From the NCBI RefSeq assembly GCF_900103265.1, contig NZ_FMWX01000010.1, forward strand, positions 1-64,000: DNA of 64,000 bases, written 5' to 3'. The DNA is from Sphingomonas sp. NFR15 (GTDB lineage Bacteria; Pseudomonadota; Alphaproteobacteria; Sphingomonadales; Sphingomonadaceae). This document shows positions 1 to 8,640 of the stretch, one piece after another (positions within the stretch are counted from its first letter, which is position 1; each line of letters opens with the position of its first letter). Under the pieces are notes generated by a model that did not search any database, was not told the origin of the DNA, and worked only from the letters and a program-made list of their open reading frames with translations. The translations under genes and the position numbers were made by a program.

Positions 1-41
1 CGGCCCTGAGCGGGGCGAAGGGCGGTCGGTCCGTCCGGTAC

Positions 42-126
42 CCCGTTCGCCCTGAGCGCAGTCGAAGGGCGTGCCCGATCGATGGCGTTTGCGGGACGTG
101 CTTCGACGTCGCTCAGCACCAACGGG
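42..126. repeat. Sphingomonad extragenic inverted repeat (family A)
   Basis: Left arm (42-76) begins CCCGTTCGCCCTGAGCG and right arm (93-126) ends GCTCAGCACCAACGGG. The arms are imperfect reverse complements around a short spacer. The same TTCG...CTGAG...GTCGAAG core recurs at 9922, 42377, 42454 and 57617. It lies in gene-free DNA downstream of the MFS gene, and nothing else is visible in bases 1-201 apart from the hairpin at 143-176. Confidence 0.75.
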
Positions 127-142
127 TGGGGATATGAACGCA

Positions 143-176
143 AACGGCCCGCTCTCCTCGTGGAGAGCGGGCCGTT
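143..176 (-). terminator. Hairpin terminator of the MFS gene
   Basis: A perfect 15-bp stem (AACGGCCCGCTCTCC paired with GGAGAGCGGGCCGTT) closes on a 4-base loop, 26 bases past the stop codon of the MFS gene. No clear U-tract follows on the minus strand, so termination efficiency is uncertain. Confidence 0.65.
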
Positions 177-201
177 CGTGTTTTGCCGCCGAAGCGTTCG
201 C

Positions 202-1548
202 TTAGGAGAACTTCTGCCCCAACTCGCGATTGACGAACAGCGCGGCGATCGTGCCGACCGCACCCGAGAGCAGGTAGGCGCCCGCCGCGAGCACGCCGAA
301 ATGGCTCGCCAGCAGCAGCGCGGCCAGCGGCGCGAACGCCGCGCCGACCAGCCAGGCGAGATCCGAGGTGAGCGCCGCGCCGGTATAGCGATGATGACTG
401 GTGAAATTGCCCGCGACGACGCCCGACGACTGGCCGAAGCCGATCCCCAGGATCGCGAAGCCGAACACCATGAAGATGACCTCACCCACGTCGCCGCCGT
501 TGAGGAGCTGCGGGGCGAAGCCGCTGAACGCCGCGATCGCCACCGCCGACACGCCGAGCACCGAGCGCCGCCCGAACCGGTCGGCGAGCAGCCCCGAGGC
601 GAGCACCGCCATGAGGCCGACCACCGCGCCGCCGATCTCGATCTCGAGGAAGCGTGCCGGGTTCTGCTTGGTGAACAGGAAGACCCAGGAGAGCGGGAAC
701 ACCGTCACCATATGGAACATCGCGAAGCTCGCGAGCGGCGCGAACGCGCCGATCACGATGTTGCGGCCCTGCGACGAGACCGTCTCGAACACCGGCGCGG
801 GCTGGAGATCGCGGCTCTCGAACAGGTTCTGGTAATCGGGCGTCGAAACGATGCGCAGCCGCGCGAACAGCGCGACGACGTTGATCGCGAACGCCACGAA
901 GAACGGATAGCGCCAGCCCCATTCGATGAAGTCGCCCGGCGACAGCGTCGAGACGAGGAAGGCGAACAGCGCGCTCGCCACGATCAGCCCGAGCGGCGCG
1001 CCGAGCTGCGGGATCATCGCGTACCAGCCGCGCTTGTTCTCGGGGGCGTTGAGCGCGAGCAGCGACGACAGGCCATCCCATGCGCCGCCGAGCGCGAGGC
1101 CCTGGCCGATGCGGAACACCGCGAGCAGGATGCCGGCGGTCTTGCCGATCTGTTCGCTGCCCGGCAGGAAGGCGACCGCCGCGGTCGCGCCGCCGAGCAT
1201 GAAGATTGCGATCGTCAGCTTGGTCCCGCGGCCGTATAAACGGTCGATCGTCATGAAGATCAGCGAACCGATCGGTCGCGCGATGAAAGCGAGCGCGAAG
1301 ATCGCGAACGAATAGAGCGTACCGGTCAGCCGGTCGACATCGGAGAAGATCAGTTGCGGGAACACCAGCACCGACGCGATCGCGTACACGAAGAAATCGA
1401 AGAATTCCGACGTGCGCCCGATGACGACGCCGATCGCGATCTCCGCCGGCGCGATGTCGCCGTGCTGGCCGACATTGCCATGCGTACCGCGCCCGTGGCC
1501 TCCGGGCGGCGTGTCGGCGTGGGGGTTGCCGATACTCTTCGTACTCAT
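202..1548 (-). CDS. MFS transporter, metabolite:H+ symporter-like
   Basis: A 448-residue polytopic inner-membrane protein of the major facilitator superfamily, probably a secondary transporter of a small organic solute driven by protons. About 40 polar residues precede the first membrane segment, which starts at VVIGRTSEFFDFFVYAIA. The FFDFF motif and the following RPIGSLIF resemble metabolite:H+ symporters such as the citrate and alpha-ketoglutarate carriers. Roughly 12 hydrophobic segments can be counted. The ATG at 1548 was chosen over a start 39 codons upstream because GGAG lies 8 bases before it and the extra residues look like non-coding translation. It is divergent from cyoA with 197 bases between the starts, so the two may share regulation. 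The substrate cannot be read from sequence. Confidence 0.85.
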   Translation of the reverse strand: MSTKSIGNPHADTPPGGHGRGTHGNVGQHGDIAPAEIAIGVVIGRTSEFFDFFVYAIASVLVFPQLIFSDVDRLTGTLYSFAIFALAFIARPIGSLIFMTIDRLYGRGTKLTIAIFMLGGATAAVAFLPGSEQIGKTAGILLAVFRIGQGLALGGAWDGLSSLLALNAPENKRGWYAMIPQLGAPLGLIVASALFAFLVSTLSPGDFIEWGWRYPFFVAFAINVVALFARLRIVSTPDYQNLFESRDLQPAPVFETVSSQGRNIVIGAFAPLASFAMFHMVTVFPLSWVFLFTKQNPARFLEIEIGGAVVGLMAVLASGLLADRFGRRSVLGVSAVAIAAFSGFAPQLLNGGDVGEVIFMVFGFAILGIGFGQSSGVVAGNFTSHHRYTGAALTSDLAWLVGAAFAPLAALLLASHFGVLAAGAYLLSGAVGTIAALFVNRELGQKFS

Positions 1549-1639
1549 ATCACGACTCCAGAAGGCGACGCGCCGCGCGGACGACACGGCGAGTCGATCG
1601 CGGATTGGGTCCGCGCGGTCAAGTCGCGCCTCTCCGATA

Positions 1640-1678
1640 TTGCTCGCACCTGCGGGATTGGACAAAATGTCCTATGTT
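1640..1678 (+). promoter_or_regulatory. Candidate cyo promoter with palindromic operator
   Basis: A perfect interrupted palindrome, GGACA-AAA-TGTCC, occupies 1660-1672 between the divergent MFS and cyoA genes. It overlaps a possible -10 hexamer CAAAAT (1663-1668) placed 17 bases after TTGCTC (1640-1645). The arrangement suits a repressor binding over the core promoter. The regulator is unknown and the promoter assignment is inferred from spacing only. Confidence 0.45.
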
Positions 1679-1745
1679 GCGGCGCGGCAGCCATGCTAGG
1701 CGCCGCCCCATGCCCGAGAGTGCTTCCACCCTTCGAGTCCGCACG

Positions 1746-2846
1746 ATGATGCGGCCCTTCATGATCTTGGCGACCAGCCTCCTGCTCGGCGGCTGCAACA
1801 TGGTTGTCCTGAACCCGGCCGGAGACGTTGCTGCGCAGCAGCGCGATCTGCTCATCATCGCGACCGTGCTGATGCTGCTCATCATCGTGCCGGTGATCGC
1901 GATGATCGCGCTGTTCGCCTGGCGCTATCGCGCGTCGAACACGGACGCGAACTATCAGCCCAATTGGGACCATTCGACTCAGCTCGAGCTGCTGATCTGG
2001 TCGGCGCCGCTGCTCATCATCATCTGCCTCGGCGCGGTGACATGGGTGGGGACACATCTGCTCGATCCCTATCGGCCGATCGAGCGCACCGTCGCGGGCA
2101 AGCCGGTCGCGCCCGGCGTCAAGCCGCTCGAGGTCGAGGTGGTGGCGCTCGATTGGAAGTGGCTGTTCATCTATCCGGAATACGGCTTCGCGACCGTCAA
2201 CGAACTCGCCGCGCCGGTCGATCGGCCGATCGCCTTCAAGATCACCGCGTCCTCGGTGATGAACGCCTTCTACGTCCCCGCGCTCGCCGGCATGATCTAT
2301 GCGATGCCGAGCATGGAGACGCGGCTGCACGCGGTCATCAACAAGCCCGGCGATTACACCGGCATGTCCGCCAATTACAGCGGCGCCGGCTTCTCGGGCA
2401 TGCACTTCCATTTCTACGGCATGACCGACAAGGATTTCGCCGGCTGGGTCGCGCGCAACAAGGCGGCGGGCGGCACGCTCGACCGCGCCGCCTATCTCCA
2501 GCTCGAACGCCCGAGCGAGCATGTGCCGGTACAGCGCTTCGCCGCCGTCGAACCCGGCCTGTTCCGCGCCGCGGTCAACTTCTGCGTCAAGCCCGGCTCG
2601 GTCTGCACCGATGCGATGATGCGCACCGACGCCGCGCGCGACAGCCAGTCGAACGCGAACGAGCATGGCCCGATGCCGATGCCCGGCGGCCATCCGATGC
2701 CCATGCCCGGCCACTCGCCGGTGCCGCAGCCGTCGCCCGCCGCCAAGCCGGACACCGCCGGCCTGACCGGCGCCGACCTGCCGCGCCGGGCCGCCCCTTC
2801 AGCCGGCGTGGCGCTTGCCGCGACCGCCAGCCAACCCCGTCTGTAA
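1746..2846 (+). CDS. cyoA: Cytochrome bo3 quinol oxidase subunit II (CyoA)
   Basis: Subunit II of the heme-copper quinol oxidase that passes electrons from ubiquinol to oxygen at the inner membrane. With the ATG at 1746 the protein has 366 residues and starts with a lipoprotein signal, lipobox LLGGC with Cys17. Two membrane segments follow, then the periplasmic cupredoxin domain (VEVVALDWKWLFIYPE and FSGMHFHFYG). CuA ligands are absent, as expected for a quinol oxidase. The C-terminus is extended by about 120 residues containing a Met/His/Pro-rich run (HGPMPMPGGHPMPMPG) that E. coli CyoA lacks. No strong ribosome-binding site precedes 1746. ATG 1710 is an alternative, but it would push the lipobox 12 residues inward. 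First gene of the cyo operon. Confidence 0.93.
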   Translation: MMRPFMILATSLLLGGCNMVVLNPAGDVAAQQRDLLIIATVLMLLIIVPVIAMIALFAWRYRASNTDANYQPNWDHSTQLELLIWSAPLLIIICLGAVTWVGTHLLDPYRPIERTVAGKPVAPGVKPLEVEVVALDWKWLFIYPEYGFATVNELAAPVDRPIAFKITASSVMNAFYVPALAGMIYAMPSMETRLHAVINKPGDYTGMSANYSGAGFSGMHFHFYGMTDKDFAGWVARNKAAGGTLDRAAYLQLERPSEHVPVQRFAAVEPGLFRAAVNFCVKPGSVCTDAMMRTDAARDSQSNANEHGPMPMPGGHPMPMPGHSPVPQPSPAAKPDTAGLTGADLPRRAAPSAGVALAATASQPRL

Positions 2847-2852
2847 GAAGCG

Positions 2853-4862
2853 ATGTCCATGTCACCCCAGTTCGTTCCGATCAGCCCGATCTTCGGTCGC
2901 TTCACGATCGCGTCGCTGCCTCTTCAGGAGCCGATCGTCGTCGGCACCTTCTGCGCGGTCGCGCTCGGCGGCATCGCGCTGGTCGCGGCGCTGACGTGGT
3001 TCAAATTGTGGGGCTATCTCTGGAAGGAGTGGTTCACCTCGGTCGATCACAAGAAGATCGGCGTGATGTACATGGTGCTCGGGCTCGTCATGCTGCTGCG
3101 CGGTTTCTCCGACGCGATCATGATGCGCGCGCAGCAGGCGATCGCGTTCCACGGCTCCGAAGGCTATCTCAACGCGCACCATTATGATCAGGTGTTCACC
3201 GCCCACGGCGTCATCATGATCTTCTTCGTGGCGATGCCGTTCGTCACCGGGCTGATGAACTTCGTCGTTCCGCTCCAGATCGGCGCGCGCGACGTGTCCT
3301 TCCCCTTCCTCAACAATTTCAGCTTCTGGATGACGGCGGGCGGCGCGGTGATCGTGATGATGTCGCTGTTCGTCGGCGAATTCGCGCGCACCGGCTGGCT
3401 CGCCTATCCGCCGCTGTCGGGGGTGGCGTACAGCCCCGGGGTCGGGGTCGATTATTATATCTGGGCGTTGCAGGTCGCGGGTGTCGGCACATTGCTGTCG
3501 GGCGTCAATCTGATCGCGACGATCGTCAAGCTGCGCGCGCCGGGCATGACGCTGATGCGGATGCCGATCTTCACCTGGACCGCGCTGTGCACCAACATCC
3601 TGATCGTCGCGGCCTTCCCGGTGCTGACCGCGGTGCTCGCGCTGCTCAGCCTCGATCGCTACGTCGGCACCGATTTCTTCACGAACACCCTCGGCGGCAA
3701 CCCGATGATGTACGTGAACCTGATCTGGATCTGGGGCCACCCGGAGGTGTACATCCTGATCCTGCCGCTGTTCGGCGTGTTCTCGGAAGTGACCTCGACC
3801 TTCTCGGGCAAGCGGCTGTTCGGCTATTCGTCGATGGTGTACGCGACCGTCGTCATCACCATCCTGTCGTATCTCGTGTGGCTGCACCACTTCTTCACGA
3901 TGGGGTCGGGCGCGAGCGTCAACAGCTTCTTCGGCATCACCACGATGGTGATCTCGATCCCGACCGGCGCCAAGCTCTTCAACTGGCTGTTCACCATGTA
4001 CCGCGGCCGTATCCGCTTCGATCTGCCGATGCTGTGGACCGTGGCGTTCATGGTCACCTTCGTGATCGGCGGCATGACCGGCGTGATGCTCGCGGTGCCG
4101 CCGGCCGACTTCGTGCTCCACAACTCGCTGTTCCTCATCGCACACTTCCACAACGTCATCATCGGCGGCGTGGTGTTCGGGGTGTTCGCGGCGATCAACT
4201 TCTGGTTCCCCAAGGCGTTCGGCTTCCGGCTCGATCCGTTCTGGGGCAAGATCAGCTTCGTATGCTGGGTCAGCGGCTTCTGGGTCGCGTTCACGCCGCT
4301 CTACATCATGGGCCTGATGGGCGTGACGCGCCGCCTGCGGACCTTCGACGATCCCTCGCTCCAGATCTGGTTCATCATCGCGGCGTTCGGCGCGGTGCTG
4401 ATCGCGATCGGGATCGGCGCGCTGCTCATCCAGATCGCGGTGAGCATCCTCAACCGCGACAAGCTGCGCGACACCACCGGCGATCCGTGGCACGGGCGCA
4501 CGCTCGAATGGTCGACCTCGTCGCCGCCGCCCGAGTATAACTTCGCCTTCACCCCGATCGTCCACGACACCGATGCGTGGTGGGACATGCAGGAGCGCGG
4601 CGCGGTCCGTCCGACCAGCGGCTTCAAGGCGATCCACATGCCGCGCAGCACCTGGGCCGGTATCGTCCTCGCCGGCCTGAGCGTGGCGCTCGGCGTCGCG
4701 ATGATCTGGTACGTGTGGTGGCTGGCGATCGCGAGCTTCGTCGCGCTGCTCGGCGTCGCGATCTTCCATACCTTCAACTACAAGCGCGATTATCACATCC
4801 CCGCCGAGGACGTGACGCGCGTCGAGAACGAGCGCACCCGCCAGCTCGCCGCGGAGGCCTGA
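2853..4862 (+). CDS. cyoB: Cytochrome bo3 quinol oxidase subunit I (CyoB)
   Basis: The 669-residue catalytic subunit carrying heme b, heme o3 and CuB. The ligand set is complete. His118 sits in FTAHGV and pairs with the first His of LIAHFHN (431/433) for the two hemes. CuB is held by His296 of WGHPEVY, cross-linked to Tyr300 by family precedent, and by the HH pair of LHHFFTMG (345/346). The quinone-site pair Arg71/Asp75 of E. coli corresponds to Arg83/Asp87 (LRGFSD). Length matches the E. coli protein (663). It starts 6 bases after cyoA and is followed by cyoC after 3 bases, so it is co-transcribed. Confidence 0.97.
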   Translation: MSMSPQFVPISPIFGRFTIASLPLQEPIVVGTFCAVALGGIALVAALTWFKLWGYLWKEWFTSVDHKKIGVMYMVLGLVMLLRGFSDAIMMRAQQAIAFHGSEGYLNAHHYDQVFTAHGVIMIFFVAMPFVTGLMNFVVPLQIGARDVSFPFLNNFSFWMTAGGAVIVMMSLFVGEFARTGWLAYPPLSGVAYSPGVGVDYYIWALQVAGVGTLLSGVNLIATIVKLRAPGMTLMRMPIFTWTALCTNILIVAAFPVLTAVLALLSLDRYVGTDFFTNTLGGNPMMYVNLIWIWGHPEVYILILPLFGVFSEVTSTFSGKRLFGYSSMVYATVVITILSYLVWLHHFFTMGSGASVNSFFGITTMVISIPTGAKLFNWLFTMYRGRIRFDLPMLWTVAFMVTFVIGGMTGVMLAVPPADFVLHNSLFLIAHFHNVIIGGVVFGVFAAINFWFPKAFGFRLDPFWGKISFVCWVSGFWVAFTPLYIMGLMGVTRRLRTFDDPSLQIWFIIAAFGAVLIAIGIGALLIQIAVSILNRDKLRDTTGDPWHGRTLEWSTSSPPPEYNFAFTPIVHDTDAWWDMQERGAVRPTSGFKAIHMPRSTWAGIVLAGLSVALGVAMIWYVWWLAIASFVALLGVAIFHTFNYKRDYHIPAEDVTRVENERTRQLAAEA

Positions 4863-4865
4863 GAC

Positions 4866-5498
4866 ATGTCGGCTGATACCATGACCGCGAACGGCGACGC
4901 ACAGATCGCCTTCTACGACCTCGACGAGCACGATCATCCCGAAGGCGGCAGCACGCTGCTCGGCTTCTGGATCTACCTGATGAGCGACTGCCTCATCTTC
5001 GCGATGCTGTTCGCGACCTATGGCGTGCTGGGCCACAGCTATGCCGGCGGCCCCGGCCCGCGCCAGCTCTTCGAGCTGCCGCTGGTCGCGCTCAACACCG
5101 CGATGCTGCTGTTCTCGTCGATCACCTATGGTTTCGCGATGCTCGCGATGAACCAGAACAAGGCCGGCCAGACGCAGCTCTGGCTGTTCGTCACCGCCTT
5201 GTTCGGCATCGCCTTCCTCACGATCGAGCTGACCGAATTCGCCTCGCTGATCCACGAAGGCGCGACACCGCAGCGCAGCGCGTTCCTGTCGTCCTTCTTC
5301 ACGCTGGTCGGCACGCACGGGCTGCACGTCACCTTCGGCCTGATCTGGCTGTTCACGCTGATGGTGCAGATCGCCACCAAGGGGCTGATCCCCGCCAACC
5401 GCCGCCGCCTGATGTGCCTCAGCCTGTTCTGGCACTTCCTCGACGTGATCTGGATCGGCGTCTTCACCTTTGTCTATCTGATGGGAATGCTGCGATGA
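4866..5498 (+). CDS. cyoC: Cytochrome bo3 quinol oxidase subunit III (CyoC)
   Basis: A 210-residue membrane subunit with five predicted helices, typical of CyoC. It stabilises subunit I and is not redox active. The conserved ESxxFAxLFATY-like segment appears as SDCLIFAMLFATYG, and the C-terminal WHFLDVIWIGVFTFVYLMG is characteristic of the family. It starts 3 bases after cyoB, and its TGA overlaps the ATG of cyoD (ATGA), which implies translational coupling. Confidence 0.96.
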   Translation: MSADTMTANGDAQIAFYDLDEHDHPEGGSTLLGFWIYLMSDCLIFAMLFATYGVLGHSYAGGPGPRQLFELPLVALNTAMLLFSSITYGFAMLAMNQNKAGQTQLWLFVTALFGIAFLTIELTEFASLIHEGATPQRSAFLSSFFTLVGTHGLHVTFGLIWLFTLMVQIATKGLIPANRRRLMCLSLFWHFLDVIWIGVFTFVYLMGMLR

Positions 5499-5893
5499 GC
5501 GCGCACCAACATGCCCCCCATGCGGCCGGCGAGCCGCACGGCCACGGCGACCACGAAGGCGGCGCGGCGCACGGCACCTACGCCAGCTATCTGCTCGGCT
5601 TCGGCCTGTCGGTGGTGCTCACCGCGATCCCGTTCTGGCTGGTGATGGCGCATGTCCTGCCCAACGAGACCACCGGCTATGTCATCATGGCGTTCGCCGC
5701 GATCCAGATCGTCGTCCACATGATCCTGTTCCTCCATCTCGACAGCAAGTCGGAAGCGGGCTGGAACATGATGGCGCTGGCCTTCACGGTCGTCGTGCTG
5801 GTCATCACGCTGAGCGGCTCGCTCTGGGTGATGTACAATATGAACACCAACATGATGCCGATGTCCGTCGAGGACATGCGCCAGATGCCGTAA
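5495..5893 (+). CDS. cyoD: Cytochrome bo3 quinol oxidase subunit IV (CyoD)
   Basis: A 132-residue small subunit with three membrane helices, used in oxidase assembly. A His-rich N-terminus (about 30 residues with seven or more His) precedes the first helix YLLGFGLSVVLTAIPF. The motif HMILFLHLD in helix 2 is typical of the family. The ATG at 5495 overlaps the cyoC stop, and the TAA overlaps the next ATG at 5893. No cyoE (heme O synthase) follows, so that enzyme must be encoded elsewhere. Confidence 0.94.
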   Translation: MSAHQHAPHAAGEPHGHGDHEGGAAHGTYASYLLGFGLSVVLTAIPFWLVMAHVLPNETTGYVIMAFAAIQIVVHMILFLHLDSKSEAGWNMMALAFTVVVLVITLSGSLWVMYNMNTNMMPMSVEDMRQMP

Positions 5894-6633
5894 TGGCCGG
5901 CGGCGGTGCTCCCGAGCGGCCGCCGCGTTCTCCCGCCACGCTGATCCTGCTGGGTGGCGTGGCGGCGCTGCTCTTCGGCGCGCTGGTCGCGCTCGGGATC
6001 TGGCAGGTCGAGCGGCGCGCGTGGAAACACGCGCTGATCGCGCAGGTCGACGCGCGGCTCCATGCCGCGCCGGTCGCCCCGCCGGGGCCGGCCGAATGGC
6101 CGCGAATCGACGCGCGCGACGCCTATCTCCGCGTCGCGCTCAGCGGCCAGTACCTCCCCGATCGCGAGACCTTCGTCAAAGCCGTGACCGAGCGCGGCCC
6201 CGGCTTCTGGGCGCTGTCGCCGCTTGCCACCGATCGCGGCTTTGTCGTGCTGGTCAATCGCGGTTTCGTCGCAACGCCCGTCGCGCCGGCGCCGGCCGGG
6301 GCAGTGCGCGTGACTGGCCTGCTCCGGCTGAGCGAACCGGGCGGTGGCTTCCTGCGCGCGAACGATCCGGCGGCGGACCACTGGTTCTCGCGCGACGTCG
6401 CGGCGATCGCGCGGGCACGCCACCTCGCGCCGGTAGCGCCCTATTTCGTCGATGCCGATGCCGCGTCCTCGCCTCCCGGCGGTCCGGTCGGCGGGCTGAC
6501 CGTGGTCAGGTTCAGCGACAACCATCTCATCTATGCGCTCACCTGGTTCGGACTCGCCGCGCTCGTCGCCATCGGCGCGGTCATCGTCGCGCGCGAGGAG
6601 CGCCGCGTGCGCCGCGCCGCGGCGGCGCGGTGA
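5893..6633 (+). CDS. SURF1 family oxidase assembly protein
   Basis: A 246-residue protein with the SURF1 layout: an N-terminal membrane helix (residues about 16-36) ending in the signature GIWQVERRAWK, a periplasmic domain with VNRGFV, and a C-terminal helix ending LVAIGAVIVAREE. SURF1 helps heme insertion into heme-copper oxidases. Its place directly after cyoD, overlapping by one base, suggests it serves the bo3 enzyme here. It also overlaps the GTG start of the downstream sensor kinase by 4 bases. Confidence 0.9.
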   Translation: MAGGGAPERPPRSPATLILLGGVAALLFGALVALGIWQVERRAWKHALIAQVDARLHAAPVAPPGPAEWPRIDARDAYLRVALSGQYLPDRETFVKAVTERGPGFWALSPLATDRGFVVLVNRGFVATPVAPAPAGAVRVTGLLRLSEPGGGFLRANDPAADHWFSRDVAAIARARHLAPVAPYFVDADAASSPPGGPVGGLTVVRFSDNHLIYALTWFGLAALVAIGAVIVAREERRVRRAAAAR

Positions 6634-7967
6634 GCGTCGCGGCCGGGCCGCCGCGCGAGCCGACCCGGCTCGCGCTGGTCGCGGCGCTGCTCTCCGCCGA
6701 TGCGGCGGGGCGCAAGAACATGGTGCTGCTCGTCCAGCTCCGCTGGCTGGCCGTGGCGGGGCAGCTCGCGACGATTCTGCTCGTTCAGTTCGGAATGGGC
6801 GTGGAGTTGCCGCTGCGTGCGATGGCGCTGGTGCTGGCGGCGCTGGTGCTGGTCAACCTCGCCAGCCTCTCGCTGCTCCGCCAGCGCCGCACCATCACCA
6901 ACAGCGAGTTGCTGCTCGCGCTGCTGCTCGATGTCGCCGCGCTGACCACGCAGCTTTACCTGAGCGGCGGCGCGACCAATCCGTTTGTGTCGCTGTTCCT
7001 GCTGCAAGTCGTGCTCGGCGCGATCCTGCTCGGCCGCTGGTCGAGCTGGGCGTTGGTGGTCGTCACCTGCGGCGCGTTCGCGTTGCTGATGCGCCGCTTC
7101 CGCCCGCTCGATCTGCCGATCAACCTCGCCAGTGATCCGTTCGGGCTGCACATTGTCGGCTCCTGGGCGTGCTTCGCGCTGGTCGCGGTGTTGCTGGTGC
7201 TGTTCGTCACCCGGATCAGCGGAAATCTGCGCGCGCGCGATGCTTATGTCGCCGACATGCGCCAGCGCGCGGCGGATCAGGACCATATCCTCCAGATCGG
7301 GCTGCTCGCCTCGGGCGCGGCGCACGAACTCGGTACGCCGCTCGCCTCGCTCGCGGTGATCCTCGGCGACTGGCGGCGGATGCCCCGGCTCGCCGCCGAT
7401 CCCGAACTCGCGCAGGACGTCGCCGAGATGCAGGCCGAGGTGGAACGCTGCAAGGCGATCGTCACCGGCATCCTGATGTCGGCTGGCGAGGCGCGCGGCG
7501 AAGCGCCCGAGATCACCAGCGTCCACGGCTTCTTCGCCGATCTGGTCGACTATTGGCGCGCGCGCGGCACCACCCCGCTCGCCTATGACAATGCGTTCGG
7601 CCCGGACTTGCCGATCGTTTCGGATACCGCGCTCAAACAGGTGATCTGCAACGTGCTCGACAATGCCGCCGAAGTCTCGCCCCAGGGCATCGGCCTCGCC
7701 GTCGAGCGTGCCGGCGACGCGATCCGGCTGAGCGTGCGCGATGCCGGGCCGGGTTTCGCGCCCGACATGCTTGCCAATCTCGGCAAGCCCTATCAATCGA
7801 CCAAGCAGCGCCCAGGGGGCGGGCTCGGGCTGTTCCTCGTCGTCAACGTCATGCGCAAGCTGGGCGGCTCGGTGACGGCGCGCAACCGCGACGAGGGCGG
7901 CGCCGAGGTGACGCTGAGGCTGCCGATCGCCTCGCTCGCGCTCGATACGGAGACGCCCGATGCCTGA
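6630..7967 (+). CDS. regB: RegB/PrrB/ActS-type redox sensor histidine kinase
   Basis: A 445-residue membrane sensor kinase. The N-terminal half has about six hydrophobic segments (residues 30-195). The H-box AAHELGTPLAS (His232) is the RegB-type H-E-L-G-T-P-L motif. Next come Cys274 in VERCKAIVTG, which aligns with the redox-active Cys of the RegB redox box, then the N-box VICNVLDNAAEVSP and the ATP-lid motifs DAGPGF and GGGLGLFL. The likely start is a GTG at 6630 overlapping the SURF1 stop (GTGA), because no ATG precedes the first membrane segment. RegB proteins sense quinone or redox state, which fits its position in an oxidase operon. Which genes this pair controls is inferred only. Confidence 0.88.
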   Translation: MSVAAGPPREPTRLALVAALLSADAAGRKNMVLLVQLRWLAVAGQLATILLVQFGMGVELPLRAMALVLAALVLVNLASLSLLRQRRTITNSELLLALLLDVAALTTQLYLSGGATNPFVSLFLLQVVLGAILLGRWSSWALVVVTCGAFALLMRRFRPLDLPINLASDPFGLHIVGSWACFALVAVLLVLFVTRISGNLRARDAYVADMRQRAADQDHILQIGLLASGAAHELGTPLASLAVILGDWRRMPRLAADPELAQDVAEMQAEVERCKAIVTGILMSAGEARGEAPEITSVHGFFADLVDYWRARGTTPLAYDNAFGPDLPIVSDTALKQVICNVLDNAAEVSPQGIGLAVERAGDAIRLSVRDAGPGFAPDMLANLGKPYQSTKQRPGGGLGLFLVVNVMRKLGGSVTARNRDEGGAEVTLRLPIASLALDTETPDA

Positions 7968-8490
7968 CCGCAAGCTCGTGATCGTCGAGGACGACGAAGC
8001 CTTCGCGCGCACGCTCAAGCGCTCGTTCGAACGGCGCGGCTATGCCGTGCTCACCGCCGACAGCCCCGAAGCGCTCGACACACTGCTCGCCGAGCACCGG
8101 CCCGGCTTCGCGGTGGTCGATCTCAAGCTCGGCCAGGCCTCGGGCCTCGCCTGCGTCAAGACGCTGCACGCGCATGATCCCGCGATGCTGATCGTCGTGC
8201 TGACCGGCTATGCCAGCATCGCGACCGCGGTCGAAGCGATCAAGCTCGGTGCCTCGCATTATCTCGCCAAGCCCTCCAACACCGACGATATCGAGGCGGC
8301 GTTCCGCAAGACGCGCGGCGACATTGACGCGCCGATCAGCGACCGCCAGACCTCGATCAAGACGCTCGAATGGGAACGCATCCACGAGGTGCTGGCCGAG
8401 ACCGGCTTCAACATCTCGGAAACCGCGCGCCGGCTCGGGATGCACCGGCGCACGCTGGCGCGGAAGCTGGAGAAACAGCAGGTGAAGTGA
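7960..8490 (+). CDS. regA: RegA/PrrA/ActR-type response regulator
   Basis: A 176-residue response regulator: receiver domain (1-115) with acidic pocket EDD (10-12), phospho-acceptor Asp54 (VVDLKLG), Thr82 and Lys104. After a short linker comes a Fis-type helix-turn-helix (NISETARRLGMHRRTLARKL) that is nearly invariant in RegA homologues. It overlaps the kinase gene by 8 bases, so the two are made together. RegA proteins act as global regulators of respiration. Last gene of the cyo-SURF1-reg operon. Confidence 0.92.
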   Translation: MPDRKLVIVEDDEAFARTLKRSFERRGYAVLTADSPEALDTLLAEHRPGFAVVDLKLGQASGLACVKTLHAHDPAMLIVVLTGYASIATAVEAIKLGASHYLAKPSNTDDIEAAFRKTRGDIDAPISDRQTSIKTLEWERIHEVLAETGFNISETARRLGMHRRTLARKLEKQQVK

Positions 8491-8508
8491 GCGGCCGTCC
8501 TCCCTCGC

Positions 8509-8625
8509 CCTCTTCTCCCCTCCCTGGAAGGGAGGGGCCGGGGGTGGGTTGGCTTGTGGCGGGCCTTCCGCTTCCTCGGGTGCCAACCCACCCCCAACCC
8601 CTCCCTTTCCGGGAGGGGAGAAGGT
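8509..8625. repeat. Extragenic inverted repeat (family C, CTCCCTCCC type)
   Basis: Two arms of about 42 bases (8509-8552 and 8583-8625) are near-perfect reverse complements. The left contains CTCCCCTCCCTGG and GGGGGTGGGTTGG, and the right contains CCAACCCACCCCC and GGGAGGGGAGAAGG. Each arm also folds on itself. It lies just after regA and before the PepSY cassette and may end transcription of the cyo operon. Confidence 0.75.
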
Positions 8626-8640
8626 CGCAGCAGCCTACGA

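Noticed and set aside
1605..1745. Upstream extension of CyoA by 47 codons
   Set aside because: It would bury the lipobox signal sequence, and it covers the palindrome and probable promoter.
2862..5435. 857-codon open frame antisense to cyoB and cyoC
   Set aside because: Its translation is rich in Arg, His, Asp and Gln without any fold pattern. Such frames arise opposite GC-rich codons, while the sense strand encodes a complete oxidase.
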